The notes under the pieces: model-generated
The model's database searches: none
Seen by the model: only the letters and a program-made list of their open reading frames with translations
Told to the model about the DNA's origin: nothing
Assembly: GCF_003665095.1 (NCBI RefSeq)
Contig: NZ_RCHV01000002.1
Span: 1,993,501 to 2,057,500, forward strand
DNA: 64,000 bases
Direction: 5' to 3'
Source: Streptomyces sp. Z26
GTDB lineage: Bacteria > Actinomycetota > Actinomycetes > Streptomycetales > Streptomycetaceae
Part shown: piece by piece, positions 57,840-64,000 of the stretch
Position numbering within the stretch: position 1 is the first letter of the stretch
How the letters are laid out: every line of letters begins with the position of its first letter
Made by a program: the position numbers and the translations under genes

Positions 57840-60554
57840 GTGGCGTACAACGTGCAGAACGTGTGGCTCGGCGCGGCCACGGACACCTCCGTGTGGGTGC
57901 GCTGCCGGACCGTGCCGCCGGTGTCCGTCACGCTGCTGGTCTCCACCTCGCCCGACCTCTCGGGGGCGCTCGCGCTCGGCCCGGCGGCGCCGACGGCGGA
58001 GGGCGTGGTGTCCTGGCAGGTCACCGGGCTGGAGCCGGACACGCGGTACTGGTACGCAACCGACGACGGCGCCGTGAGCCCGTTCTACCGGGGCACGTTC
58101 CGCACGCACCCGCCCGTCGGCGAGCGCGCCAGCTTCGCGTTCGGCGCGGCCGGGGACGCCGGGCACGCGGGCGCCGGGGACCTGGCCGAGGTCACCAACG
58201 GCGTGTCCGACGCGCAGGTGTTCGAGCAGATGCGCCACCGCGCAGGCGTTGAGGAGTGGGTGCAGTTCTGCCACCTCGGGGACCTGCACTACCGCAACAT
58301 CAACACCAACTCCCCGGCGGCGTTCCGGCAGGCGTACACCGACACCCTCAGCTACAACCTCGGCTCCAACTCCTCCGCGAAGCAGGGGCACTTCTTCCGC
58401 ACCGTGCCCATGACGTACGTGTGGGACGACCACGACTACGGCCCCAACAACAGCGACCGGCTGAGCGTGGCGCGGCCGGCTGCGCAGCAGGTGTACCGGG
58501 AGCGGGTGCCGCACTACCCGCTGCCGCACGCGGAGGGCATCTACCAGTCCTGGCAGGTCGGCCGCGTGCTGTTCATCGCGTCGGACGTGCGCAGCTTCCG
58601 GGACCCGAACACCGACCCGCAGACCCCGTCGAAGACGATGTTGGGCGCGGCGCAGAAGACGTGGATGGAGAACCTCCTCACCACGACGGACGCCGCGGCC
58701 CTGGTGTGGATCTCCCCCTCTCAGTGGATGTCCGACACCGACGACAGCTGGGCCAGGTTCCGGCACGAGCGGGACCAGGTCACCGAGATGCTCGGCGACA
58801 CCGGCTGGCTCCGCCGCATGGTCCAACTCACCGCCGACCGGCACGCCCTCGCCATCGCGTCCGGCCCCGCCAACCCGTGGGGTAACTTCCCGATCTTCAT
58901 GTTCGCGGGCCTCGACGCCGTCCCCTCCGACATCGACCCGGCGTACGACATCGGCATGCGGGCGGCGCGGCAGCAGTACGGCACGATGCACGTCCGCGAC
59001 CACGGGCACACCATCTCCCTGACCGGCACCGGCCGGTACATCAGCCTCGCCAACGGGCAGTGGCAGGACAACGTGTGGAGGTCGCACACGGCGTACGTGC
59101 ACGTCGGGTCACCGAGCCTGGCGCTCGGCTACCGGCAGGTTGCCCCGCCTCTCGAACCGGTCGACGACGACCAGCAGTTGCGGAACGACATCGCCGTCCA
59201 GCGCGACGGCGGCGGCGAGGCCCGCGTCCTCCTCGGAGACGGGCCGCTGTCCGTACAACCCCCGCCGGACGGCGTCGGCACGTACGACGACGCGGTCACC
59301 GTCAACGTCGTGTCGGACGAGCAGCTCCTCGACCAGGCCGGGTGGCGGCTGCGGCGCGGCACCGTGGACGCCGCCCGATACCCGACGCTGCGCCTGGACC
59401 TCACCAAGCGGCCCGACCTCATCCCGGGCGTGGCCGCGCTGTCCGAGGGCGACCGGATCACGATCTCCGACCCCCCGGAGTGGGAACCGCCCGGCCCGAT
59501 CGCCCAGATAGTCGAGGGCACGACGGAGATACTCCGCCCCCGGGCGTGGGAGATCGAGGTCAACGCGAGTCCTGCGGCGCCGTGGACGGTGGCCGAGGCC
59601 GCGCCCGGCGACGAGACGACGGCCGGGCCGACCGGCCCACGCAGGCTGGACACCAGCGGCGCGCTCCTCGCTGACGCGGTGTCGGAGGCGGGCACGGTGC
59701 TGCTGGTGCACACCCCGCCTGACGGTCCGATCGACCGCGCACCGTGGGCGCCGTCGGCCGGGCCCACGCCGACGTTCGCACCGGAGTACCCGTACGACCT
59801 GAGCGTGGGCGGGGAAACCGTACGGGCGCTCTCGTGCGCGCCCGCGGTGTGGGACACCTTCGCGCGTACCGCCTCGTCCGGCTGGGGGTCGGTGCCGTCC
59901 GGCGGGGCCTGGGCCATCTCCGGCGGCGCGAGCGCGGACTACTCCGTGACCTCCGGGCTCGGCCGCATGTCACTGGGCAGCGCGAACGTCGCCCGCTGGG
60001 CACTCACCCCGGCGCCTGCGCCCGACGTGGACCTGCGTGCGACCTTCGCGGTCGACAAGCTGGCGGCCGGGGCCGCGCATCTCCTGGCGCTGGTGGCCCG
60101 CACGACGGACGTCAACAACGGCTACCTCGTGCGGCTGGCGCTGAACACCAACCAGACGATCACGCTGTCCCTCCGCAAGCGCGTGGCGGGCACCGAGACG
60201 CAACTCGCCGAGTACACCCCCGCCCTCCTCCACGTCGCGGGCGCCGCGTACGCCGTACGCCTCCAACTGGAGGGCAGCACCCTCCGCGCGAAGTTGTGGC
60301 CATCCGGGAGCAGCGAGCCGCGCTGGCACGTGACCACTGTGGACACCGCGCACGCGGGCGCGGGACAGCTCGGCGTACGGGTGATCCTCGGCGCCGGGAG
60401 CACCACCACGCTTCCGGTGCTGGTCACCGTGGCGGATCTCCAGACCGTCACGCCGCAGCGCCTCACCGTGGAGCGCTCCGTCAACGGCATCGTCAAGCCG
60501 CAGGCGAAGGGCGCCGCGGTGTCGCTGGCGCAGCCCGCCTACCTCGCCCTGTAG
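57840..60554 (+). CDS. PhoD-like phosphoesterase fused to the C-terminal half of a tail-tip protein
   Basis: 904 residues. Residues 1-100 form a fibronectin-like PhoD N-terminal domain (LEPDTRYWYATDDGAVSPFY). Residues about 105-425 are a metallophosphoesterase of the PhoD type: FGAAGDAGHAGAGD, CHLGDLHYRNINTN near 144, VWDDHDYGPNNSD near 194, SDVRSFRDP and LGAAQKTWMENLL. At about 428 the sequence becomes tail protein again (VAPPLEPVDDDQQLRNDIAV; DLTKRPDLIPGVAALSEGDR), ending in a concanavalin-like domain. PhoD relatives cleave teichoic acids, so the virion may digest wall polymers at adsorption (inference). GTG 57840 has AGGGAGGG just upstream, one base after the previous stop. Confidence 0.85.
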   Translation: MAYNVQNVWLGAATDTSVWVRCRTVPPVSVTLLVSTSPDLSGALALGPAAPTAEGVVSWQVTGLEPDTRYWYATDDGAVSPFYRGTFRTHPPVGERASFAFGAAGDAGHAGAGDLAEVTNGVSDAQVFEQMRHRAGVEEWVQFCHLGDLHYRNINTNSPAAFRQAYTDTLSYNLGSNSSAKQGHFFRTVPMTYVWDDHDYGPNNSDRLSVARPAAQQVYRERVPHYPLPHAEGIYQSWQVGRVLFIASDVRSFRDPNTDPQTPSKTMLGAAQKTWMENLLTTTDAAALVWISPSQWMSDTDDSWARFRHERDQVTEMLGDTGWLRRMVQLTADRHALAIASGPANPWGNFPIFMFAGLDAVPSDIDPAYDIGMRAARQQYGTMHVRDHGHTISLTGTGRYISLANGQWQDNVWRSHTAYVHVGSPSLALGYRQVAPPLEPVDDDQQLRNDIAVQRDGGGEARVLLGDGPLSVQPPPDGVGTYDDAVTVNVVSDEQLLDQAGWRLRRGTVDAARYPTLRLDLTKRPDLIPGVAALSEGDRITISDPPEWEPPGPIAQIVEGTTEILRPRAWEIEVNASPAAPWTVAEAAPGDETTAGPTGPRRLDTSGALLADAVSEAGTVLLVHTPPDGPIDRAPWAPSAGPTPTFAPEYPYDLSVGGETVRALSCAPAVWDTFARTASSGWGSVPSGGAWAISGGASADYSVTSGLGRMSLGSANVARWALTPAPAPDVDLRATFAVDKLAAGAAHLLALVARTTDVNNGYLVRLALNTNQTITLSLRKRVAGTETQLAEYTPALLHVAGAAYAVRLQLEGSTLRAKLWPSGSSEPRWHVTTVDTAHAGAGQLGVRVILGAGSTTTLPVLVTVADLQTVTPQRLTVERSVNGIVKPQAKGAAVSLAQPAYLAL

Positions 60555-60565
60555 GGAGACCGCCC

Positions 60566-61096
60566 GTGCCCAACCCCCGTTTGTACGCAGGCCAGGTGCT
60601 GACCGCGGACCGCTGGAACAGCATGTTGCCGCAGTTGGTCGTGCAGGAGAACGACCAGGTGGTCACCGCGTCCGTGACGCCGATCAACACGGAGATCAGC
60701 ATCGTCCCCGAGGCGAACGCCACCTACTTGTACTGGCTGTACATCTCCTACTCGGCGTCGAACAGTTGCGGGATGCGCTGGCAGTGGTCCGCGCCCGGCG
60801 CGATCTTGTGCTCCTTCACGCAGTCGATCGCGAGCCCCGGCAGCTCCGGCTCCGCGAACACCCCGCAGTCGGTGAACTTCCGCCGCCCCGCGAATACCAC
60901 GGGCCGCCTGGCCGGCGGCTCCGACAGCGTGACGACGCCGGTGAACTTCCACTCGGCGTACGACTCGGGGTCGTTCACCACCGACAGCACGCTCAGCCCG
61001 ATCACGCTGCAATTCGCGCAGGCCGTGTCCAGCGGAGGCCAGGCGATCCTCCGCGGCGGCAACCAAACCCGCCTGGCGTACCAGCGCGTCGCCTGA
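60566..61096 (+). CDS. Tail-tip/fibre-associated structural protein, 176 residues
   Basis: Begins PNPRLYAGQVLTADRWNSML, a motif common in actinophage minor tail proteins, then beta-rich sequence with NATYLYWLYISYSASNSCGM. Probably a small receptor-binding or tail-tip component. GTG 60566 follows AGGGAGA. Confidence 0.7.
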   Translation: MPNPRLYAGQVLTADRWNSMLPQLVVQENDQVVTASVTPINTEISIVPEANATYLYWLYISYSASNSCGMRWQWSAPGAILCSFTQSIASPGSSGSANTPQSVNFRRPANTTGRLAGGSDSVTTPVNFHSAYDSGSFTTDSTLSPITLQFAQAVSSGGQAILRGGNQTRLAYQRVA

Positions 61097-61113
61097 CCCC
61101 GTCCCGAACTCGT

Positions 61114-61143
61114 ACGCCCCGGAGCTATCCCGGCCCGGGGCGT
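61114..61143 (+). terminator. Terminator between tail and lysis genes
   Basis: ACGCCCCGG (61114-61122) pairs with CCGGGGCGT (61135-61143), a 9-bp perfect stem. It may reduce read-through from tail to lysis genes. Confidence 0.6.
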
Positions 61144-61166
61144 TCCGCATGCCCAAGGAGGGCGCC

Positions 61167-61973
61167 ATGAAGCTCGTCCGCAGGTCCCAGTGGGGAGCGC
61201 CCGCCACGTCGGCGGCCTCCTCCATCGGCTCCACCCGAGGCGTGAAGGTCCACTACCTCGGCTCCCCCTACGCGTCCCGCGCGCACTCCGGGTGCGACGA
61301 CGCGGTCCGATCCATCCGCGCCAGCCACCTCGCGAACCGCGCGGAGGGCTACTCCGACATCGCCTACAACATGCTGGTGTGCGAGCACGGCTACGTCTTC
61401 GAGGGCCGCGGCGCACACAAGAAGACCGGCGCCAACGGCAACAGCAGCCTCAACTCGGCGCACTACGCGGTGTGCGCGCTCCTCGGCAGCAGCGGCCTCA
61501 CCAAGCCGTCCGACGACATGCTGGCCGGTATCCGCGACGCCATCGAGTGGCTGCGGGAGCACGGCGACGCGGGCAACGAGATCAAGGGCCACCGCGACGG
61601 CTACGCCACTTCGTGCCCCGGGCCCGCGCTGTACGCGTGGGTGCAGAAGGGGGCCCCGCGCCCCGGCGGTACGGGCGGCAGCACCCCGCCGAAGCCCGGC
61701 CCGTCGTCGTACGAGCCGTTCCCCGGCGCCAGCTTCTTCATGAAGGACGGCCGCCCCGCGCTCGGCAAGTCCAGCCCGATCTTCACCGCGATGGGCAAGC
61801 GCCTCGTGGCCGTCGGCTGCGGCCGGTACAAGGTCGGGCCCGGCCCCGAGCTGGGGCAGGCCGACGTCTACAGCTACGAGGCGTGGCAGAGGGAATGCGG
61901 CTACTCCGGCGCCGACGCGAAGTGGCCGCCCGGCAAGACCACCTGGGACCGCCTGAAGGTCCCCAACGTCTGA
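61167..61973 (+). CDS. Endolysin, N-acetylmuramoyl-L-alanine amidase
   Basis: 268 residues. The N-terminal Amidase_2/PGRP domain (about 1-160) has KLVRRSQWGAP, VKVHYLGSPYASRAHSGCDD (zinc His), IAYNMLVCEHGYVFEGRG and GHRDGYATSCPGPALYAWV (second His and Cys). A Gly/Pro linker follows, then a C-terminal peptidoglycan-binding segment (SFFMKDGRPALGKSSPIFTA; YSYEAWQRECGYSGADAKWP). It cuts the amide bond between muramic acid and the stem peptide at lysis. ATG 61167 has AAGGAGGG. Confidence 0.93.
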   Translation: MKLVRRSQWGAPATSAASSIGSTRGVKVHYLGSPYASRAHSGCDDAVRSIRASHLANRAEGYSDIAYNMLVCEHGYVFEGRGAHKKTGANGNSSLNSAHYAVCALLGSSGLTKPSDDMLAGIRDAIEWLREHGDAGNEIKGHRDGYATSCPGPALYAWVQKGAPRPGGTGGSTPPKPGPSSYEPFPGASFFMKDGRPALGKSSPIFTAMGKRLVAVGCGRYKVGPGPELGQADVYSYEAWQRECGYSGADAKWPPGKTTWDRLKVPNV

Positions 61974-61982
61974 GGAGGAACC

Positions 61983-62276
61983 ATGTCGCACACGTTCACG
62001 TCCACGGCCGTCCTCGGCTACCTGAAGTGGGACACCTTCGAGCGCGCCGGGTGGACCGGCGTGCAGACGTCCCTCGGTGTCCTCGCCGCCGACCTGGCGG
62101 ACGTCCCGGCGTGGTGGGCCGCGCCGATCGCGCTGGCGCTGGCCTCCGCGAAGTCGTACGCGGCATCCCGGCTCGGCGTACGGGGCACCGGTTCAACGCT
62201 CCCCGCCGGACGGGACCCGGCGGGCGCCGAGCCTCTGCTGCCCACGCCGGGTACGGGCGGGCCCGAGGCGCTGTGA
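61983..62276 (+). CDS. Holin (r1t-like)
   Basis: 97 residues with two membrane-type segments (about 24-45 and 46-62): WTGVQTSLGVLAADLADVPA and WWAAPIALALASAKSYAASR, with a Pro/Gly tail. Position right after endolysin supports a holin. GGAGGAAC precedes ATG 61983. Confidence 0.75.
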   Translation: MSHTFTSTAVLGYLKWDTFERAGWTGVQTSLGVLAADLADVPAWWAAPIALALASAKSYAASRLGVRGTGSTLPAGRDPAGAEPLLPTPGTGGPEAL

Positions 62277-62698
62277 TGCGGGCCGCGGCGCGCCGGGCGG
62301 CGGCGCGGCTGGAGTGGCGCGGCCTCGCGATCCTCACCTCCGGCGTCGCCTGGATCTCGTACGGGGTCCATGTCGCGGTGCAGCCCCGGTACGGGACGAC
62401 GCGCGGTATCGCTGTGATGCTGGACCTGATGCCGATGTGGGGGTGGGGTGTCGGCTGGATCGCCGCCGGGGCCGCGTGCCTCGGCTACGCCTGGGCGCCG
62501 ACCGGGCGGGACGTGCCGGGCCTCCTCGCCAGCGTGTGCCCGCCGCTGCTGTGGGCCGTCGCGTACGCCATGGGCGGCGCGCTCGGCACCGACGCGAAGG
62601 CGTGGGGCGCGGTCGCCCCGTGGGCATCGCACGCGGTGCTCGTGCTGATCGTCGCGGCGACGACCAGTCCTCGGAAGCTGGTGATCTCGAATGGCTGA
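62276..62698 (+). CDS. Membrane protein of the lysis cassette, 140 residues
   Basis: ATG 62276 uses the last base of the previous TGA. Four hydrophobic segments (GLAILTSGVAWISYGVHVAV; MPMWGWGVGWIAAGAACLGY; LLASVCPPLLWAVAYAMGGA; AVAPWASHAVLVLIVAAT). May be a second holin, antiholin or lysis accessory. Confidence 0.65.
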   Translation: MRAAARRAAARLEWRGLAILTSGVAWISYGVHVAVQPRYGTTRGIAVMLDLMPMWGWGVGWIAAGAACLGYAWAPTGRDVPGLLASVCPPLLWAVAYAMGGALGTDAKAWGAVAPWASHAVLVLIVAATTSPRKLVISNG

Positions 62699-63014
62699 GC
62701 CGACGGGATGGTGGGCCGTGCTGGGCTTGGCGGTCACCGCGGCGGGTGGCGTCACCACGGCATGGCTGGGCCGCGGACGCGAGCAGCTGGTGCGCGTCCC
62801 CGCGGCTGGCGCCGACGAGCCGCCGCCAGCCGACCTGACGACGATCACCGGCCTGGCGACCGCCGTCACCCAGCAGCAGCGGCAGATCGACCGCATGGAG
62901 GCACGCGACGGGGCGCTGCGGCGCCGCGTACGGAGCCTGGAGGCCGCCCTGACGGCGGCCGGTGTGCCGGTTCCCGAGCCGGACCCCGATGACCGCCGCC
63001 TGATCGAGCAGTGA
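62691..63014 (+). CDS. Membrane-anchored coiled-coil protein of the lysis cassette, 107 residues
   Basis: One N-terminal membrane segment (GWWAVLGLAVTAAGGVTTAW) then a coiled coil (ATAVTQQQRQIDRMEARDGA, LRRRVRSLEAAL). This is the layout of small holin-like or spanin-like phage proteins. Starts 8 bases before the previous stop. Confidence 0.6.
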   Translation: MAEPTGWWAVLGLAVTAAGGVTTAWLGRGREQLVRVPAAGADEPPPADLTTITGLATAVTQQQRQIDRMEARDGALRRRVRSLEAALTAAGVPVPEPDPDDRRLIEQ

Positions 63015-63029
63015 CCCGCGTACGTACGC

Positions 63030-63061
63030 GCCCCCGTCTCGGCTTCGGCCGGGGCGGGGGC
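63030..63061 (+). terminator. Strong terminator with TTCG tetraloop, end of late operon
   Basis: A 14-bp stem (63030-63043 with 63048-63061, two G-T wobbles) closed by a C-TTCG-G tetraloop. It ends the lysis operon and argues that the next gene starts after it, from its own promoter. Confidence 0.85.
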
Positions 63062-63079
63062 GATCTTCTGCGTTCAGGG

Positions 63080-63085
63080 CAGAAT
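63080..63085 (+). promoter_or_regulatory. Possible -10 element for a leaderless transcript
   Basis: CAGAAT ends six bases before GTG 63092, the distance expected when transcription starts at the start codon. No clear -35 was found. Confidence 0.35.
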
Positions 63086-63091
63086 GCCCCT

Positions 63092-63589
63092 GTGGATGCA
63101 GGAGTTGCGGCCGTCGTGGGTGCGGCCATCGGTGGTGGACTGGCCGGGCTGACGGCCGTCGGAACGGGCCTGTTCGGCCTTCGGCAGGCACACCTTCAAC
63201 TAAAACACCAGGAGTCGGAGGCGGCCCGCCAGCGGCGCTTCGAGAGTCTCACCGAGAGGCGGGGCCCGCGCTCACAGGCGTACGCGGAATTCGTCGCGGC
63301 TGGGCAAGATCTGATCGACGCGCTGTACGGACAGGAGCAGGAATTCCACGAGCAGTTCCAGGGTCTCTGGGAGGCCATCCGGAAACGCCGTTCTACCGTC
63401 GCTATCGCAGGACCAGATTTTGTAGTGAAGGCGGCAGGTCAGTTTTCCGACGAAGTCAGGTCCTTCAGGAACGACCTCGCCCACGGGCGAATCAGCACGA
63501 ATCCTCTCAACGAGAAGCACCGCCTCGAACGCCGACTTGACAGCTTCACCCAGGCAGCACGCACAGCGTTAGAAGACGAAGGCCACTAG
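63092..63589 (+). CDS. Membrane-anchored helical protein with TTA codon, possible lysogenic-conversion gene
   Basis: 165 residues from GTG 63092. A Gly-rich membrane segment (VVGAAIGGGLAGLTAVGTGL) is followed by a long charged helical domain (QLKHQESEAARQRRFESLTE; ALYGQEQEFHEQFQGLWEAI). A longer frame from GTG 63011 would run through the terminator and is rejected. Codon use is less GC-biased than its neighbours and includes one TTA (63569-63571), so translation should depend on bldA. Function unknown; membrane-anchored coiled-coil proteins at prophage ends are often accessory or defence genes (inference). Confidence 0.7.
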   Translation: MDAGVAAVVGAAIGGGLAGLTAVGTGLFGLRQAHLQLKHQESEAARQRRFESLTERRGPRSQAYAEFVAAGQDLIDALYGQEQEFHEQFQGLWEAIRKRRSTVAIAGPDFVVKAAGQFSDEVRSFRNDLAHGRISTNPLNEKHRLERRLDSFTQAARTALEDEGH

Positions 63590-63593
63590 CCCG

Positions 63594-63663
63594 GAGGACC
63601 TAGCGCAACGGCAGAGTCCGGGAAGGGCTGCCGCTCTCCGACCTTGTTGAAGCCCCAGTCCTC
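63594..63663 (+). other. tRNA-like remnant
   Basis: GAGGAC (63594-63599) and GTCCTC (63658-63663) can pair as an acceptor stem. Between them are T8-A9-like bases and a D-arm-like AGCGCAACGGCAGAG. The anticodon and T arms do not fold properly, and the T-loop has TTGAA instead of TTCRA. It may be a decayed phage tRNA or chance. The rest of 63590-63882 holds a small hairpin at 63755-63774 and no recognised gene. Confidence 0.25.
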
Positions 63664-63834
63664 GTAAGGCGACTGCACGCGGGGGGTGGGTCACGTCGAC
63701 CAGAAGGTCCTCGGGGCGGAGTCGGGGGCTCGGGCTCGGTAGGCATGGGCCGAGCGTACGGCGACCGCCGTACGACGGGGGAGAGCGCACGGGCGCGTAC
63801 GCGGCGCGCCCCGCTGGGCTACGCAGCACCCACG

Positions 63835-63872
63835 GAGAGGGCCCTCACCCCGCGCGGGGTGAGGGCCCTCTC
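63835..63872. terminator. Perfect 38-base palindrome, bidirectional terminator
   Basis: The two 19-base arms (63835-63853 and 63854-63872) are exact reverse complements. It lies just beyond the stop codon of the leftward partial gene, between it and the rightward 63092 gene. Confidence 0.9.
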
Positions 63873-63882
63873 GTACGTACGG

Positions 63883-64000
63883 CTACGCGAGCCAGGTGGG
63901 GGCTCCGCGGCGCCGCCACTGCTCCAGTCCTGCCCCGTCGATGGTGAACACCTGGTGGGTGCGGGCGTAGTCGGCGGCGGGCCGGGTGAAGCGGCTGGTC
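63883..64000 (-). CDS. C-terminus of a leftward gene, possibly Mrr-like restriction endonuclease
   Basis: Only the last 38 residues are in the window: TSRFTRPAADYARTHQVFTI, then DGAGLEQWRRRGAPTWLA, stop TAG 63885-63883. The pattern S-x-F-T...A...Y/F-A...h-h-D-x-x-x-L-x-x-W is typical of the end of Mrr-catalytic-domain nucleases. It could be a defence gene carried by the prophage or flanking host DNA; the assignment is tentative. Confidence 0.45.
   Translation of the reverse strand, partial: TSRFTRPAADYARTHQVFTIDGAGLEQWRRRGAPTWLA

Larger units (their letters stand above)
23500..64000 (+). mobile_element. Siphovirus-type prophage integrated at tRNA-His (right end not resolved)
   Basis: A complete module set occurs in order: integrase, repressor/Cro, early replication and recombination genes, terminase, portal, head, connector, tail, lysis. 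More than 60 genes run mostly rightward with ATGA/GTGA overlaps. No structural gene is visibly broken, so the element may be inducible (inference). The right boundary is at or beyond the terminator and tRNA-like sequence near 63,600. Confidence 0.93.

Noticed and set aside
56456..60554. Intein or self-splicing intron as explanation of the split tail gene
   Set aside because: No intein-type splice-junction residues or endonuclease motifs are seen; the insert is a recognisable PhoD enzyme with its own start and an upstream stop.
63011..63091. GTG 63011 as start of the terminal membrane-protein gene
   Set aside because: The first codons would span the strong UUCG terminator at 63030-63061; GTG 63092 follows it and has a possible -10.
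63569..63829. 86-codon leftward open frame
   Set aside because: It overlaps the end of the 63092 gene and the tRNA-like sequence, with no ribosome site and no protein-like pattern.
63590..63880. attR in the gap after the last prophage gene
   Set aside because: No stretch matching the tRNA-His 3' half (for example TTCAAGTCCCG) was found by eye.

Overview
The window is high-GC actinobacterial DNA. Gene content and order (adpA with a TTA codon, orn, a leucine-catabolism operon, a GH20 hexosaminidase beside glmS) point to a Streptomyces chromosome. From memory, the order resembles the S. coelicolor SCO277x-SCO2793 neighbourhood; this was not checked by search.

Bases 1-23,545 are ordinary host core: a truncated ABC exporter, an agmatinase-family ureohydrolase divergent from a small phosphatase, and an Erm-family 23S rRNA methyltransferase with a possible leader peptide. 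An acyl-CoA dehydrogenase and a TetR regulator follow, divergent from a four-gene leucine/isovalerate operon (carboxyltransferase, biotin carboxylase, HMG-CoA lyase, isovaleryl-CoA-type dehydrogenase). Two matching GTTAA-N6-TTAAC operators lie between them. Next come a DUF4429/SHOCT protein, a secreted beta-N-acetylhexosaminidase with a DasR-like site, glmS, a universal stress protein, the developmental regulator adpA with one TTA (bldA-dependent) codon, orn, and tRNA-His.

From tRNA-His to at least 63.6 kb lies a largely intact siphovirus-type prophage. A tyrosine integrase sits directly after the tRNA 3' end. An immunity region follows, with a leftward repressor, a rightward Cro-like gene and a nested palindromic operator. 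A long early operon of small overlapping genes encodes a PD-(D/E)XK nuclease, a Gp3/RDF-like protein, a DnaQ-like exonuclease, a RuvC-like resolvase, a replication initiator carrying six 17-bp iterons inside its own coding sequence, a helicase-loader-like protein, an orphan DNA methyltransferase and a MazG-like protein. A terminator-bounded lipoprotein gene separates this from the late operon.

The late operon runs: collagen-like SGNH-hydrolase fibre, terminase small and large subunits, portal, minor capsid, scaffold, major capsid, head-tail connectors, major tail protein, tail chaperones with an apparent -1 frameshift, tape measure, and two tail-tip genes. The second tail-tip gene carries a PhoD-like phosphoesterase domain that appears to have split an ancestral tail protein. 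Endolysin and holin-type membrane proteins follow, ending at a strong UUCG terminator. A lower-GC membrane-protein gene with a TTA codon, a tRNA-like remnant and the C-terminus of a possible Mrr-like restriction protein follow. No attR copy of the tRNA 3' end was recognised, so the right boundary may lie beyond the window.

The strongest candidates for new biology are the PhoD-like enzyme embedded in the tail-tip module, the SGNH/collagen fibre placed before terminase, the iteron origin inside the replication gene, the three identical-loop hairpins before the scaffold gene, and the 37-bp nested immunity operator. No CRISPR array, rRNA, insertion sequence or biosynthetic gene cluster was seen.
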